From: Glaciecola nitratireducens FR1064
Lineage (GTDB): Bacteria > Pseudomonadota > Gammaproteobacteria > Enterobacterales > Alteromonadaceae
Reading direction: 5' to 3'
Length of the DNA: 64,000 nucleotides
NCBI RefSeq assembly: GCF_000226565.1
Contig: NC_016041.1
Coordinates: 1,488,001-1,552,000, forward strand
Part shown: piece after piece, positions 1 to 8,380 of the stretch
Layout of the letters: each line of letters starts with the position of its first letter
Position numbering within the stretch: the first letter of the stretch is position 1
Notes under the pieces: model-generated
The model's input: the letters and a program-made list of their open reading frames with translations, nothing else
The model's database searches: none
Told to the model about the DNA's origin: nothing
Position numbers and translations under genes: made by a program

Positions 1-306
1 ACCGCGAATAGTGATGTTAGCGTTACCGCCACCGCCAGAAGACTCTGCGCGAATACCGGGTAATGCACGGTATACTTCTGCAGTGGAGCGGGGCGCTAGC
101 TTGAATATATCTTCTTGATTAAAAGAGCTAACAGAAACGCTGGTTTCTTGCTGAGTCGCCCCACCCGGGCTACCTGTAACAACAATCTGTTCGAAATATT
201 TAACATCTTCTTTTTTAGCTTCGTCTGTTTCTTGTGCGACAGCAGTAGCAGTAAATGCTAAAGCTAACGCGATTGATATTGCTGATTGCTTATAGTGTGT
301 GTTCAT
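1..306 (-). CDS. TonB-dependent receptor, N-terminal part (truncated by window edge)
   Basis: An open frame reads leftward from an ATG at 306 off the window edge, giving 102 residues. It starts with a signal peptide (MNTHYKQSAISIALALAF, cleavage after TATAVA), followed by a TonB-box-like stretch (FEQIVVTGSP) and the start of a plug domain (APRSTAEVYRALPGI, then a Gly-rich turn and NITIRG). These are the usual first elements of outer-membrane TonB-dependent transporters. It is divergent from the amylosucrase gene and shares its promoter region. By analogy with the sux locus of Xanthomonas (SuxA receptor, SuxB amylosucrase, SuxR repressor) it probably takes sucrose or a related glucoside across the outer membrane. 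The family is clear; the substrate is inferred from context only. An upstream GGAG (minus strand) precedes the start. Confidence 0.88.
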   Translation of the reverse strand, partial: MNTHYKQSAISIALALAFTATAVAQETDEAKKEDVKYFEQIVVTGSPGGATQQETSVSVSSFNQEDIFKLAPRSTAEVYRALPGIRAESSGGGGNANITIRG

Positions 307-460
307 GTGTGTTCTCCGATACTTTAATTTAGTGTTTTATCACCGGTTTTATTTGCCGTGAATGCAGTCCTAATGTCAGTACGAAGAATTAAGCTACTAC
401 TCCTCTTACCGCCTCTCAACATTCTTTTTTACTATGACTTAAAAGCTAAACTATTCTGTT

Positions 461-600
461 TGATTATTAATCATCAAAAACGTTTAAGTAGAATCTATCA
501 GACTTTTTGTTGGGTGTAAACAGTTTGTTAAAAATGATTGATTAAATGCAACATGTAGGCTATATTCTCGAACATTGCTTTATCTTAAACGTTTTATATG
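461..600 (+). promoter_or_regulatory. Divergent promoter region with LacI-type operators
   Basis: Two copies of the CG-centred palindrome AAACGTTT lie at 478-485 and 587-594, and a TGATTA-T-TAATCA inverted repeat lies at 461-473. A promoter-like pair, TTGATT (538-543) and TATATT (561-566) with a 17-base spacer, reads toward amylosucrase. It would start transcription near 573, so the 587 palindrome would sit just downstream of the start, where a repressor blocks initiation. The 478 copy lies beside a TTGATG that could be the -35 of the receptor gene on the other strand. A CG-centred palindrome is typical of LacI-family operators. Binding by the adjacent repressor is inferred. Confidence 0.55.
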
Positions 601-608
601 GATTTCTT

Positions 609-2564
609 GTGGACATAAAAATTGAAAGTAAAAAAACGGTAGAGAGACTACTGTCGGACATTGATTTATCAGACATGTCAAAAGCCGATGCTAAGCTGTT
701 CAAGTTGCGTGTTGAGGATAACTTTCCTCAATTATTTGCACAATTGCATCATGTTTACAGCGAACACTATGATTTCTATTATTTTTTACAACAATTGTTA
801 AAAATCATGCAGGTAAGTTTCAAAAAGCGTAAACCGGCACTGAAGAAAAAAGACAAACAGCGTTTATTAAAACCGGATTGGTTTAAAGATGAAAAAATGC
901 TGGGTATGGCTTGCTATGTCGATCTGTTTGCTGGCGACTTGCAGCATTTACATAAAAAAATTCCCTACCTCAACTCACTGGGTATCACTTATTTACATTT
1001 AATGCCTTTGTATAAATCTCCGGAAGGGGATAGTGACGGTGGCTATGCGGTGTCTGATTATCGTGAAGTTGATACAAAACTCGGGACAATGACAGATTTA
1101 GAATCACTGGGTGAAGCATTATCAAAAGCGGGCATTAATTTAGTTCTCGACTTTGTTTTTAATCATACCTCCGATCAACACGATTGGGCGATACGGGCCA
1201 AGCAGGGTGACCAAGAGTTCCAAGAATATTACTGGATGTTTGATAATAAGGATATTCCAAACCAATACGAGCAAAGTTTAAGAGAAATTTTTCCACAAGT
1301 TCGCAGAGGTAATTTCACCTGGGATGAACAATCTCAGAAGTGGGTTTGGACTACATTTAACAGCTTTCAGTGGGACCTGAATTATTCTAACCCAGCTGTT
1401 TTTAATGCGATCACTGATGAGATGTTATTTTTAGCGAATGTAGGTTGCGATGCGTTGCGCTTAGATGCCTTGGCTTTTATTTGGAAAGAGATGGGCACCG
1501 ACTGCGAGAATCAACCAAAAGCACACGCGCTTATAAAAGCATTCAACTGCTGTTTAAAGATTGTCTCGCCATCTGTCGTATTTAAATCAGAAGCGATAGT
1601 ACATCCGGATGAAGTCGCCAAATATATACATAAAGATGAATGTGAGTTGTCTTATAATCCGCTACTGATGGCGCTAATCTGGAATAGTGTTGCAACCCGA
1701 AAAACCAAGCTGCTTACTAAATCAATGCAAAAAAGTTTCGCGATATCACCAGACTGCGCGTGGGTAAATTATGCACGTTGTCACGATGATATCGGATGGA
1801 CGTTTGACGATAATGTAGCGGCTCAGATAGGCATAAACAGTTATGATCATCGTTATTTTCTAAACCAATTTTTTACTGGCCGATTCGAAGGTTCTTTTGC
1901 TAAGGGCGTCGCTTTTGCAGAAAACCCTGCAACAGGCGACTGCCGTGTTTGTGGTTCTCTCGCGTCTCTCTCTGGCTTAGAACAAGGTATTGAGCTTGGC
2001 GATGCATTGTTGATAGATAACGCCGTAAAGCGGGTGCTGCTAATTCATTCGATTATTTTGGCAATTGGTGGTGTACCGTTGCTGTATTCGGGAGATGAAT
2101 TAGGTCTACTCAACGACTATAGCTATGAGCAAGATCCATCTAAAGCGCATGATGAAAGATGGGTTCATCGAATTGCTGTTAAAGACTCTGACGTTACGTT
2201 GGCTAGAGATGAAACTACGCCCTTTTATAAAATAGCGAAAGGATTGGAGAATATGATCAAGGTTCGTCAACAGAATACAATTTTTGGAGCCGCTAGAACC
2301 GATATATTAGAAGTGGGTAACGAGCACATCTTTAGTTTTCGTAGAAAGCAAAACGAAATGTCCGAAGATAAGTCAGAGCTTATCGCACTGTGTAATTTCA
2401 GTGAAAATACCCAATTAGTTGATACGGCATTTATGAAACCGACTTGTGATTCACTGCTCGTTAATCCTGCTATTGATTTATTGACTCAAACTGAATATAC
2501 AGATATTCCTGACGTATTAACTTTAGGGCCGTTAGAAGTGAGATGGTTACTGCTTACAAATTAG
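609..2564 (+). CDS. Amylosucrase (glycoside hydrolase family 13)
   Basis: Amylosucrase splits sucrose and transfers the glucose unit to a growing alpha-glucan, releasing fructose. The protein aligns by eye over its whole length with Neisseria polysaccharea amylosucrase: an N-terminal helical region, then CYVDLFAGDL, DFVFNHTS, RLDALAFIWK (nucleophile Asp), KSEAIVHP (acid/base Glu) and CHDDIGWTF (transition-state Asp). The spacing of these three residues equals that of D286, E328 and D393 in the Neisseria enzyme. An in-frame ATG at 546 would add 21 residues that fit nothing in the family and lies between the apparent -35 and -10, so I prefer GTG at 609, giving 651 residues. No signal peptide is seen, so it is probably cytoplasmic and needs an inner-membrane sucrose carrier, not visible here. 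Its stop overlaps the convergent repressor gene by 4 bases. Confidence 0.93.
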   Translation: MDIKIESKKTVERLLSDIDLSDMSKADAKLFKLRVEDNFPQLFAQLHHVYSEHYDFYYFLQQLLKIMQVSFKKRKPALKKKDKQRLLKPDWFKDEKMLGMACYVDLFAGDLQHLHKKIPYLNSLGITYLHLMPLYKSPEGDSDGGYAVSDYREVDTKLGTMTDLESLGEALSKAGINLVLDFVFNHTSDQHDWAIRAKQGDQEFQEYYWMFDNKDIPNQYEQSLREIFPQVRRGNFTWDEQSQKWVWTTFNSFQWDLNYSNPAVFNAITDEMLFLANVGCDALRLDALAFIWKEMGTDCENQPKAHALIKAFNCCLKIVSPSVVFKSEAIVHPDEVAKYIHKDECELSYNPLLMALIWNSVATRKTKLLTKSMQKSFAISPDCAWVNYARCHDDIGWTFDDNVAAQIGINSYDHRYFLNQFFTGRFEGSFAKGVAFAENPATGDCRVCGSLASLSGLEQGIELGDALLIDNAVKRVLLIHSIILAIGGVPLLYSGDELGLLNDYSYEQDPSKAHDERWVHRIAVKDSDVTLARDETTPFYKIAKGLENMIKVRQQNTIFGAARTDILEVGNEHIFSFRRKQNEMSEDKSELIALCNFSENTQLVDTAFMKPTCDSLLVNPAIDLLTQTEYTDIPDVLTLGPLEVRWLLLTN

Positions 2565-3628
2565 TCGGGGCAACTGTTTCTAACCACTAACCGTGTGTTT
2601 AGGACAATGTGTTGGGTTTCAATATCATTAGAAATTGAGTCCAGTAGAAGCTTGGCTGCAACACGGCCCTTCTCAATACTCTGTTGGCAAACCGTGGTTA
2701 AGCTAGGTTGGCTCCTAGCTGCTTCTGGAATATCATCGAAGCCGGTTACTTGCAGTTGCTCGGGTATACTAATACCAAGCTCACGGGCCACCCGCACAGC
2801 GGAAAGTGCGATAACGTCACTCATACAGAGTAAAATGTTAGGACGAGGGGTAGTTGTCAACGCTTCTCGTGCGGCTTGTTCAGCACTAGTGGTTTCATTG
2901 ATGGGTATGTGCCAAATTTTATTCGGCTCAATGTTGACATCTAAGTGCTTTGCCGCTTGCATATATCCTTTTAGTCTACTTTGAGATATTTCTTGTGAAT
3001 CTATACAAGCATCCTCAGGCATTAGTCGACACACTCTTGCAGAATCAATCAAGCGTAGACCCAGTATCGCAGCGTTGATGTCTTTTTTGTGGGTGACTAG
3101 AGAATTAGTGAAGGCATGCAGAGCGACCGCCTTAGCACCTGCCTCATTATCGATATTAACGGTGTGTGAGCCTTCAGTTCGACAATCTACTTTTACAATA
3201 GGCTTACCCAAGCGTTCAATTTGCTCCAACGACTTTCCTTTCATTGTTCCATACAAAATAAAACCGTCGGGTAATGATTCTGCACTGCTTTGTTCCGCGG
3301 AATCCAAATTGCCTGAAAGCAATAATAATTGCTTTTTGTTATCTACAAGAACTTCTGAAACGCCCTGTAAAAGCTGGCTAGCTACGGGGTCGGAAAATGA
3401 ATAGCTTAAGGAATCGGCAAGCATCACACCAATAACGCCGGATGCCCCCATTCTTAGAGAGCGAGCCGCTAAATTTGGGCCGTGATAACCCAATTTTGAG
3501 GATTCTGACAGAATACGCTCACGCAACTTGGCCGACAGTTGGTCAGGTCGATTGAAAGCGTTAGATACCGTCGCAATTGAAACCCCTAATTGCTTTGCTA
3601 CCTGCGTTAAATTTAGTTTCTTATTCAT
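2561..3628 (-). CDS. LacI-family transcriptional repressor (probable sucrose/amylosucrase regulator)
   Basis: The 355-residue protein has a LacI helix-turn-helix at residues 5-30 (LTQVAKQLGVSIATVSNAFN), a hinge around 55 (NLAARSLRMGASGVIGVMLAD) and a periplasmic-binding-protein-like sugar domain ending with GFDDIPEAARSQPSLTTV, which is typical for the family. It is convergent with amylosucrase and most likely represses that gene and the TonB receptor when inducer is absent. A perfect palindrome, TTAACGTTAA, lies just upstream of its start (3655-3664). That palindrome shares the AACGTT core of the two candidate operators in the receptor/amylosucrase promoter region, which suggests autoregulation. 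The fold is certain; the inducer is inferred from neighbours. Confidence 0.9.
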   Translation of the reverse strand: MNKKLNLTQVAKQLGVSIATVSNAFNRPDQLSAKLRERILSESSKLGYHGPNLAARSLRMGASGVIGVMLADSLSYSFSDPVASQLLQGVSEVLVDNKKQLLLLSGNLDSAEQSSAESLPDGFILYGTMKGKSLEQIERLGKPIVKVDCRTEGSHTVNIDNEAGAKAVALHAFTNSLVTHKKDINAAILGLRLIDSARVCRLMPEDACIDSQEISQSRLKGYMQAAKHLDVNIEPNKIWHIPINETTSAEQAAREALTTTPRPNILLCMSDVIALSAVRVARELGISIPEQLQVTGFDDIPEAARSQPSLTTVCQQSIEKGRVAAKLLLDSISNDIETQHIVLNTRLVVRNSCPD

Positions 3629-3654
3629 GTAAAGCCAGTCGATGTGATGCAGAT

Positions 3655-3664
3655 TTAACGTTAA
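3655..3664. promoter_or_regulatory. Candidate operator upstream of the lacI-type gene
   Basis: TTAACGTTAA is a perfect 10-base palindrome, 26 bases upstream of the repressor start codon. It shares the AACGTT core with the palindromes at 478 and 587. A short palindrome can occur by chance in A+T-rich DNA, so this is supportive rather than conclusive. Confidence 0.4.
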
Positions 3665-3859
3665 TTGCGGTGTATGTTAACGGAATGAAAGGGGAAGTTC
3701 TCTTAAAATTTTAGTAAACCTGAGAAAGACCTTGGGATTCGTTTTGCTGGTTGTTTATGTGGAATATTATTTCAAGGTTACAAAAGTTTAATCTTTATTA
3801 AAGAACTGTATGTTTATTGTGCAGGTATTAACATATGTCCAAAACCTAAAAGGAAGACC

Positions 3860-6475
3860 ATGTTAAAATATATATTGATGCTATCTATCCTGTTTTTTCT
3901 CGCTGCATGTGGTTCGGATGATATAGATCCGATAGCACCTCCAGCGATGTTCACGCCGACCGGCAGTTTTAATACTACGCTAACCTCTGGGCAACAAGTC
4001 CCACAAACTGTGAGCGCCGATTCTGCGTCTGCTACGGTCGAATATGACTCGGATGCCAGCATGATCAGAGTAACGCTCGATATAAGCGGTGTCAGTATGC
4101 TAAACGACGCCACTTTGAATATTGGAGCCTTGGGAACAAGTGGCACTGCAGTATTTACGTTTGAGGACAACGGCACTGATACGCTTGAGTTGACTAACGA
4201 GGTGAGCGCTGACCAATTGGATGCTTTACTCGACGGTTCAATGTACATCGATATTTCGACGACCGATTTTCCTGACGGGGCTATCCGAGGTCAAATATTG
4301 CCTGAAGAAGTCGCTGTTGTTAGTTTTTCATTATCTGGTGCTCAAGAAGTTCCTGCAGTTGTATCAGCAGCAACTGGAGACGGATATGCGAGCTACAACA
4401 CATCAACTGAGGCCCTTACTCTTCGAGTTAATACGGTAGGAGCAGACGATGCAACCATGGCTCATATCCATACAGGTCGGGTGGGAAATAATGGGCCAGT
4501 ATTAGTTGGTCTAGCGTCCGGTGGCACAGGTATTTGGGAAGCGCCAGAAGGCGCAACGTTAGATGCTGACACTTTTGCTGTTTTGGCATCAGGAGGTTAC
4601 TATGTCAACGTCCATACACCCGCTAATCCGAGTGGCGAAATCAGAGGACAGATCCTAACAAGTGACTTTGCACTGGCTACCTTTTCACTCAGTGGAACGC
4701 AAGAGGTACCAGCGGTATCGACAACAGCTAAAGGTGATGGTTACGCATTGGTCAATACAAGCGATTTCGGAGTTGAATTAACTGTAGTTACTCAAGGTGT
4801 TGAGGACGCTACTATGGCGCACATCCACACTGGAAGAATTGGAGAAAACGGTCCAGTCCTAGTTCCCTTAGAGCAATCTGAAGCCAATGCTAATGTTTGG
4901 GCGACACCAGATGGTGCAGCCTTAACAGCTGAAATTTTCGGTGTATTAGCGTCAGGTGGTCATTATGTCAACGTGCACACACCAGCAAATCCAAGCGGTG
5001 AACTAAGAGGTCAAATATTAACTGACAACTTCGCGTTAGTCACATTTGCACTGAGCGGTGATCAGGAAGTGCCGGCAGTATCTTCTATGGCGACTGGCAG
5101 CGGTTACGCACTGGTCGATACCAATGATTTTGCTTTAGAGCTCAAAGTCGTTACCCAAGGTGTTGAAGATGCCACTATGGCGCATATCCACACCGGTAGA
5201 ATTGGAGAAAACGGTCCAGTTTTAGTGGCGCTTGAACAATCAATGGATGACGTCAATGTTTGGTCTGTGCCTGAAGGAACGGCTTTAGATGCAGAAATAT
5301 TTGGTGTACTTGCATCCGGTGGTCATTATGTCAATGTTCACACACCGGCGAACCCAAGCGGTGAATTAAGAGGCCAGATCCTCACTGATAATTTAGTGCT
5401 TGTTACCTTTGACTTGAGCGGCGCTCAAGAGGTGCCTGCGGTATCTACCAATGCTTCAGGTAGCGGCTATGCGATCGTTAATACTAATGATTACGCGCTA
5501 GAACTAAAAGTTGTGACAGACGGTGTCGTGGACGCGACAATGGCACATGTTCATACCGGTAGGGTAGGTGAAAACGGTCCTGTATTAGTGGCACTCGAGC
5601 AATCACCTGATGACGCAAACGTATGGTCAGCGCCGACAGATGCAGCACTCAGCGCGGAAATATTTAGCATACTCGCATCCGGCGGTCATTACGTTAACGT
5701 TCATACACCGGCGAACCCAAGCGGTGAGCTTAGAGGTCAGATATTGACGGATAACTTCGTATTGGCCACTTTCGCTCTGAGTGGAGAGCAGGAAGTACCT
5801 TCATTAGACACCATGGCAAGTGGCAGCGGTTATGCATTAGTTAACACAAACGATTACGCAGTGGAACTGACGGTAGTAACCCAAGGTGTTTTGGACGCAA
5901 CGATGGCTCATATTCATACTGGTCGAATTGGAAAGAACGGTGGCGTTCTGGTTGCTCTGGAGCAATCTGAAGATGACACTAACGTTTGGTCAACGCCTGA
6001 TGGAACAGCGCTGAATGCGGAAATATTTGCAGTGCTAGCCTCAGGCGGACACTACGTTAATGTGCACACTCCAGCTAACCCAGGTGGTGAATTGAGAGGA
6101 CAAATAATCACAGGTAATTTTGTGCTTGTGACGTTCGATTTGTCTGGTGAACAAGAGGTGCCTGCAGTTGCTACTGATGCAGACGGTGATGGTTACGCTT
6201 TGGTGAATACTAGCAACTTTGATCTTGAATTAGTAGCCAATACGCGTGGCGTATCTGATGCTAGTATGGCTCATATTCATACTGGCGATGCGGGTTCTAA
6301 CGGACCAGTATTGCTAGCTTTAGCTCAACCTGAAGGTGTCACAGATACTTGGATGACACCGTCAGGCGCGCAAATTAATGCAGAGATATTTGCCGTGCTC
6401 GCTGGCGGTGGTCATTATGTAAATGTGCAAACACCAGCAAATCCATCAGGTGAAATACGCGGACAAATTCAATAA
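3860..6475 (+). CDS. CHRD-domain repeat lipoprotein
   Basis: The 871-residue protein begins with a lipoprotein signal (lipobox LAAC, Cys17), so it should be anchored to a membrane and face the periplasm or cell surface. After a short linker come about seven tandem CHRD domains: a divergent first copy (about residues 34-150), then six well-conserved copies of about 120 residues. Each conserved copy has the pattern SGxQEVPAV, MAHIHTGRxGxNGPV, LASGGHYVNVHTPANPSGE and RGQI. CHRD was named from chordin; bacterial forms are mostly of unknown function. The DNA repeats with a period near 360 bases and some stretches are almost identical between copies, pointing to recent duplication. A strong ribosome site (AGGAAG, 3851-3856) sets the start. 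It stands alone, with a terminator just after it. An adhesive or metal-binding surface role is only a guess. Confidence 0.88.
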   Translation: MLKYILMLSILFFLAACGSDDIDPIAPPAMFTPTGSFNTTLTSGQQVPQTVSADSASATVEYDSDASMIRVTLDISGVSMLNDATLNIGALGTSGTAVFTFEDNGTDTLELTNEVSADQLDALLDGSMYIDISTTDFPDGAIRGQILPEEVAVVSFSLSGAQEVPAVVSAATGDGYASYNTSTEALTLRVNTVGADDATMAHIHTGRVGNNGPVLVGLASGGTGIWEAPEGATLDADTFAVLASGGYYVNVHTPANPSGEIRGQILTSDFALATFSLSGTQEVPAVSTTAKGDGYALVNTSDFGVELTVVTQGVEDATMAHIHTGRIGENGPVLVPLEQSEANANVWATPDGAALTAEIFGVLASGGHYVNVHTPANPSGELRGQILTDNFALVTFALSGDQEVPAVSSMATGSGYALVDTNDFALELKVVTQGVEDATMAHIHTGRIGENGPVLVALEQSMDDVNVWSVPEGTALDAEIFGVLASGGHYVNVHTPANPSGELRGQILTDNLVLVTFDLSGAQEVPAVSTNASGSGYAIVNTNDYALELKVVTDGVVDATMAHVHTGRVGENGPVLVALEQSPDDANVWSAPTDAALSAEIFSILASGGHYVNVHTPANPSGELRGQILTDNFVLATFALSGEQEVPSLDTMASGSGYALVNTNDYAVELTVVTQGVLDATMAHIHTGRIGKNGGVLVALEQSEDDTNVWSTPDGTALNAEIFAVLASGGHYVNVHTPANPGGELRGQIITGNFVLVTFDLSGEQEVPAVATDADGDGYALVNTSNFDLELVANTRGVSDASMAHIHTGDAGSNGPVLLALAQPEGVTDTWMTPSGAQINAEIFAVLAGGGHYVNVQTPANPSGEIRGQIQ
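4315..6475 (+). repeat. Six tandem ~360-bp repeats encoding CHRD domains
   Basis: The phrase encoding LSGxQEVPAV recurs at about 4327, 4687, 5050, 5413, 5775 and 6138, giving a period of 360-363 bases. The block encoding HYVNVHTPANPSGELRGQ is the most conserved at DNA level. Such in-frame repeats can expand or contract by recombination and can collapse in short-read assemblies. Confidence 0.85.
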
Positions 6476-6489
6476 GTAATATCAACGCG

Positions 6490-6528
6490 AAAGCCGACAT
6501 TATCTCTTAGAGTATTGTCGGCTTTTTT
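6490..6528 (+). terminator. Rho-independent terminator after the CHRD gene
   Basis: The arms AAAGCCGACA (6490-6499) and TGTCGGCTTT (6516-6525) pair perfectly and run into a T-rich tract. The following stretch to the next gene (6529-6798) holds no open frame or structure that I can support. Confidence 0.9.
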
Positions 6529-6798
6529 ATTTTATTTAATTTAAAGCAGTTAACTGTCTATTGCGATTCTGCAGGTACAGCGAATCAATACATCAGTCAT
6601 TCTTATAGCCCACTCTGTACTATTTACACGAAATTAAAACTCTTTAACTCTTAATAGGATAAATATCAGCAGCTTAGTTTAGGCATGAGAATTGCTCCTG
6701 TTCGCTCTATGTAGTGCAGAACAAAGTACATACGCAGCGAATGAATCATCTCAAATGTTCATCACGCAAAAGTAAAGTTAGGAAACCAAGGAGATAAA

Positions 6799-7437
6799 AT
6801 GAAAAACACGTTAATTATTGGAGCGAGTGGACAAATTGGAAAGCAGTTGACTCAATTGATGCTAGATGACAAGCAGCATGTTACCGCGCTTGTTCGCGAT
6901 AAAGACAAGCTATCGGACATTAATAATAAAAATTTAACGATTGTTGAAGCAGATCTTACAGACAACTTCGAAAAAGCGTTCAAGCATTGCGATAACGTTG
7001 TGTTTGTTGCTGGTTCTGGCGGAAATACAGGCGCAGATAAAACGCTGTTAATAGACTTATGGGCGGCATGCCGAGCTGCTGATTATGCCAAAGCTAAAAA
7101 CATTGAGCATTTTGTAATGGTCAGTTCAATCGGCGCGGGAGACCCGTCGGAGGGGCCAGAAGACATGCAGCCCTACTTAGTTGCCAAGCACATGGCAGAC
7201 GAGCATTTGAAGCGCAGTGGTCTGCATTATTCAATTATTCGCCCTGGTTCATTGACTAACGATGAGGCGACAGGGAAATTCACGACTGAACGAGAAAGCC
7301 TTAAGTCCGATCAATTTACCATCACGCGCGCAGACGTCGCACACGCTTTACTGTTCTGCATTAATAATCCGCCGAAAGTGAGTGCAATAACTGAGATATT
7401 TAATGGCAGCAAGAGCATTGGAGAAGCATTAAAGTAA
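6799..7437 (+). CDS. NAD(P)-binding SDR-type oxidoreductase (NmrA/YwnB-like)
   Basis: The 212-residue protein opens with a Rossmann nucleotide-binding motif (LIIGASGQIGKQL, residues 5-17) followed by an Arg-containing loop (LVRDKDKL). It carries the VSSIGAGDP and LKRSGLHYSIIRPGSLTND segments typical of atypical short-chain dehydrogenases with an NmrA-like fold. Full length is normal for this compact class. A clear ribosome site (AAGGAG) precedes the ATG. It appears to be a monocistronic cytoplasmic protein. Members reduce flavins or quinones, act as redox sensors or have no assigned substrate, so the exact reaction cannot be stated. Confidence 0.85.
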   Translation: MKNTLIIGASGQIGKQLTQLMLDDKQHVTALVRDKDKLSDINNKNLTIVEADLTDNFEKAFKHCDNVVFVAGSGGNTGADKTLLIDLWAACRAADYAKAKNIEHFVMVSSIGAGDPSEGPEDMQPYLVAKHMADEHLKRSGLHYSIIRPGSLTNDEATGKFTTERESLKSDQFTITRADVAHALLFCINNPPKVSAITEIFNGSKSIGEALK

Positions 7438-7814
7438 CGGTGTTATATTGGCACTTGCCGGGGGGTGAAAGTAAATATTAATATATGTTCGAAAAGTTAT
7501 ATTAATTTGGCTTGCAGCCCATCTGCATTGTGCTCATTGGGGATCGTCGAGGATGTATCTTTGACGATCGGCTGAACGGTATAAGTCGTCGTTGAAACGC
7601 CCGCCACCTTTACCTGATCAACTCGGTCTCGAATATGGCAATACAGACCTTTCAGGCTGTCGTTAATTTCATCTCTTTTTGCCAAACTGGGCTGCACATA
7701 ATTCAATGGTGAGCGAATGTGTTGGCATCTCACCAGGGTCTATAATTAGCGTAGTACCAGCATAGTTGCACTATCAACACATATTTTTTCAAAGAATATC
7801 AGCTGGATTTACTA
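7438..7814. other. Long intergenic region with a weak minus-strand open frame
   Basis: This stretch holds an A+T-rich inverted repeat (7477-7485 with 7498-7506) and, on the minus strand, an open frame at 7497-7733 (78 codons, possible GTG start) whose product I do not recognise. Part of that frame (GTTGAAACGCCC at 7591-7602 and CCTGATCAACT at 7613-7623) reappears, in rearranged order, in the gap after sufE at 14651-14705. This suggests a shared non-genic or decayed element rather than an active gene. No transposase motif, tRNA or integrase was seen. Confidence 0.4.
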
Positions 7815-7872
7815 GTACTTGACTATTTTAGTGGGTTAAATACTTGACCATTTTAGTAGGGTATGAAATGAT
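7815..7872 (+). promoter_or_regulatory. iscR promoter with two tandem IscR type-1-like sites
   Basis: Two near-identical 20-base units (7816-7835 and 7841-7860, 18 of 20 bases the same, period 25) each read TACTTGAC, then an A+T centre, then TTTTAGT and GGG or AGG. With flanks, the second unit (7840-7864) fits the known type-1 IscR operator, an imperfect palindrome with ATA(C/G)YYGAC and TAGT..GGTAT halves. TTGACC at 7844-7849 can act as a -35, with AATGAT at 7867-7872 as the -10 (17-base spacer). In E. coli, iron-sulfur-loaded IscR binds such sites at its own promoter and represses it. The same feedback is inferred here. Confidence 0.7.
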
Positions 7873-7897
7873 CCAGTTTTTCGAGGCTAGGAGCATT

Positions 7898-8380
7898 ATG
7901 AAAATCACTACCAAAGGTCGTTATGCAGTAACCGCTATGCTCGACTTGGCGTTGCATTCAAAACATGGTCCTGTCTCATTAGCCGGCATCTCTCAACGCC
8001 AAGACATATCCTTATCTTATTTAGAGCAATTGTTTGCAAAGTTGAGGCGCTCTAAATTAGTTGCCAGTGTGCGCGGCCCCGGCGGCGGTTATATCTTGAA
8101 TAAAGAGCCTGATCTTTTATCGGTTGGTGAAATCATAGGAGCAGTCAATGAAAGTATCGATGCAACTAAATGCAGTGGCAAAGCTAATTGCTCTGGTGGC
8201 CAGCGTTGTTTAACACATAATTTGTGGGAAGATTTAAGTGACCGTATTAGCGAATTTTTAAATGATATTTCGCTTCACGAATTAATGCAAAAGCGTGATG
8301 TTAAAGAGGTCTTAGGGCGTCAAAGTTGCTTTAAAGCAACATCGAAAGAAACCAATATTGATGTGATGAACAGCTTGTAA
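7898..8380 (+). CDS. iscR: IscR, Rrf2-family iron-sulfur regulator
   Basis: The 160-residue protein matches E. coli IscR closely ([19 protein letters not shown], then [18 protein letters not shown] and SVRGPGGGY). It keeps the [2Fe-2S] ligands Cys92, Cys98 and Cys104 and the nearby His107 ([17 protein letters not shown]). I start it at the ATG at 7898, after a TAGGAG-like ribosome site. An upstream in-frame extension to 7844 would run through the operator and promoter. IscR senses iron-sulfur sufficiency and controls iron-sulfur assembly operons. Here it heads the suf genes directly, with a 169-base gap, so it takes the place that it holds before isc genes in enterics. Confidence 0.95.
   Translation: MKITTKGRYAVTAMLDLALHSKHGPVSLAGISQRQDISLSYLEQLFAKLRRSKLVASVRGPGGGYILNKEPDLLSVGEIIGAVNESIDATKCSGKANCSGGQRCLTHNLWEDLSDRISEFLNDISLHELMQKRDVKEVLGRQSCFKATSKETNIDVMNSL

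Noticed and set aside
546-608. N-terminal extension of amylosucrase from ATG 546
   Set aside because: It overlaps the apparent promoter and an operator-like palindrome, has no ribosome site, and the added residues match nothing in the family.
3814-4248. Long minus-strand frame inside the CHRD gene
   Set aside because: It is a shadow of the repeat-rich coding strand, with low-complexity Ser/Val/Thr composition and no ribosome site.
3860-6475. CHRD repeats considered as a CRISPR-like or satellite array
   Set aside because: The repeats are long, in frame, coding and diverged at third positions, so they are protein domain repeats.
7497-7733. Minus-strand frame considered as a transposase remnant
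   Set aside because: No DDE, HTH or terminal inverted repeat could be found; it is kept only as part of the intergenic description.
7844-7897. N-terminal extension of IscR
   Set aside because: It runs through the IscR-like sites and the promoter; the family starts at MKITTKGRY, which has a ribosome site.
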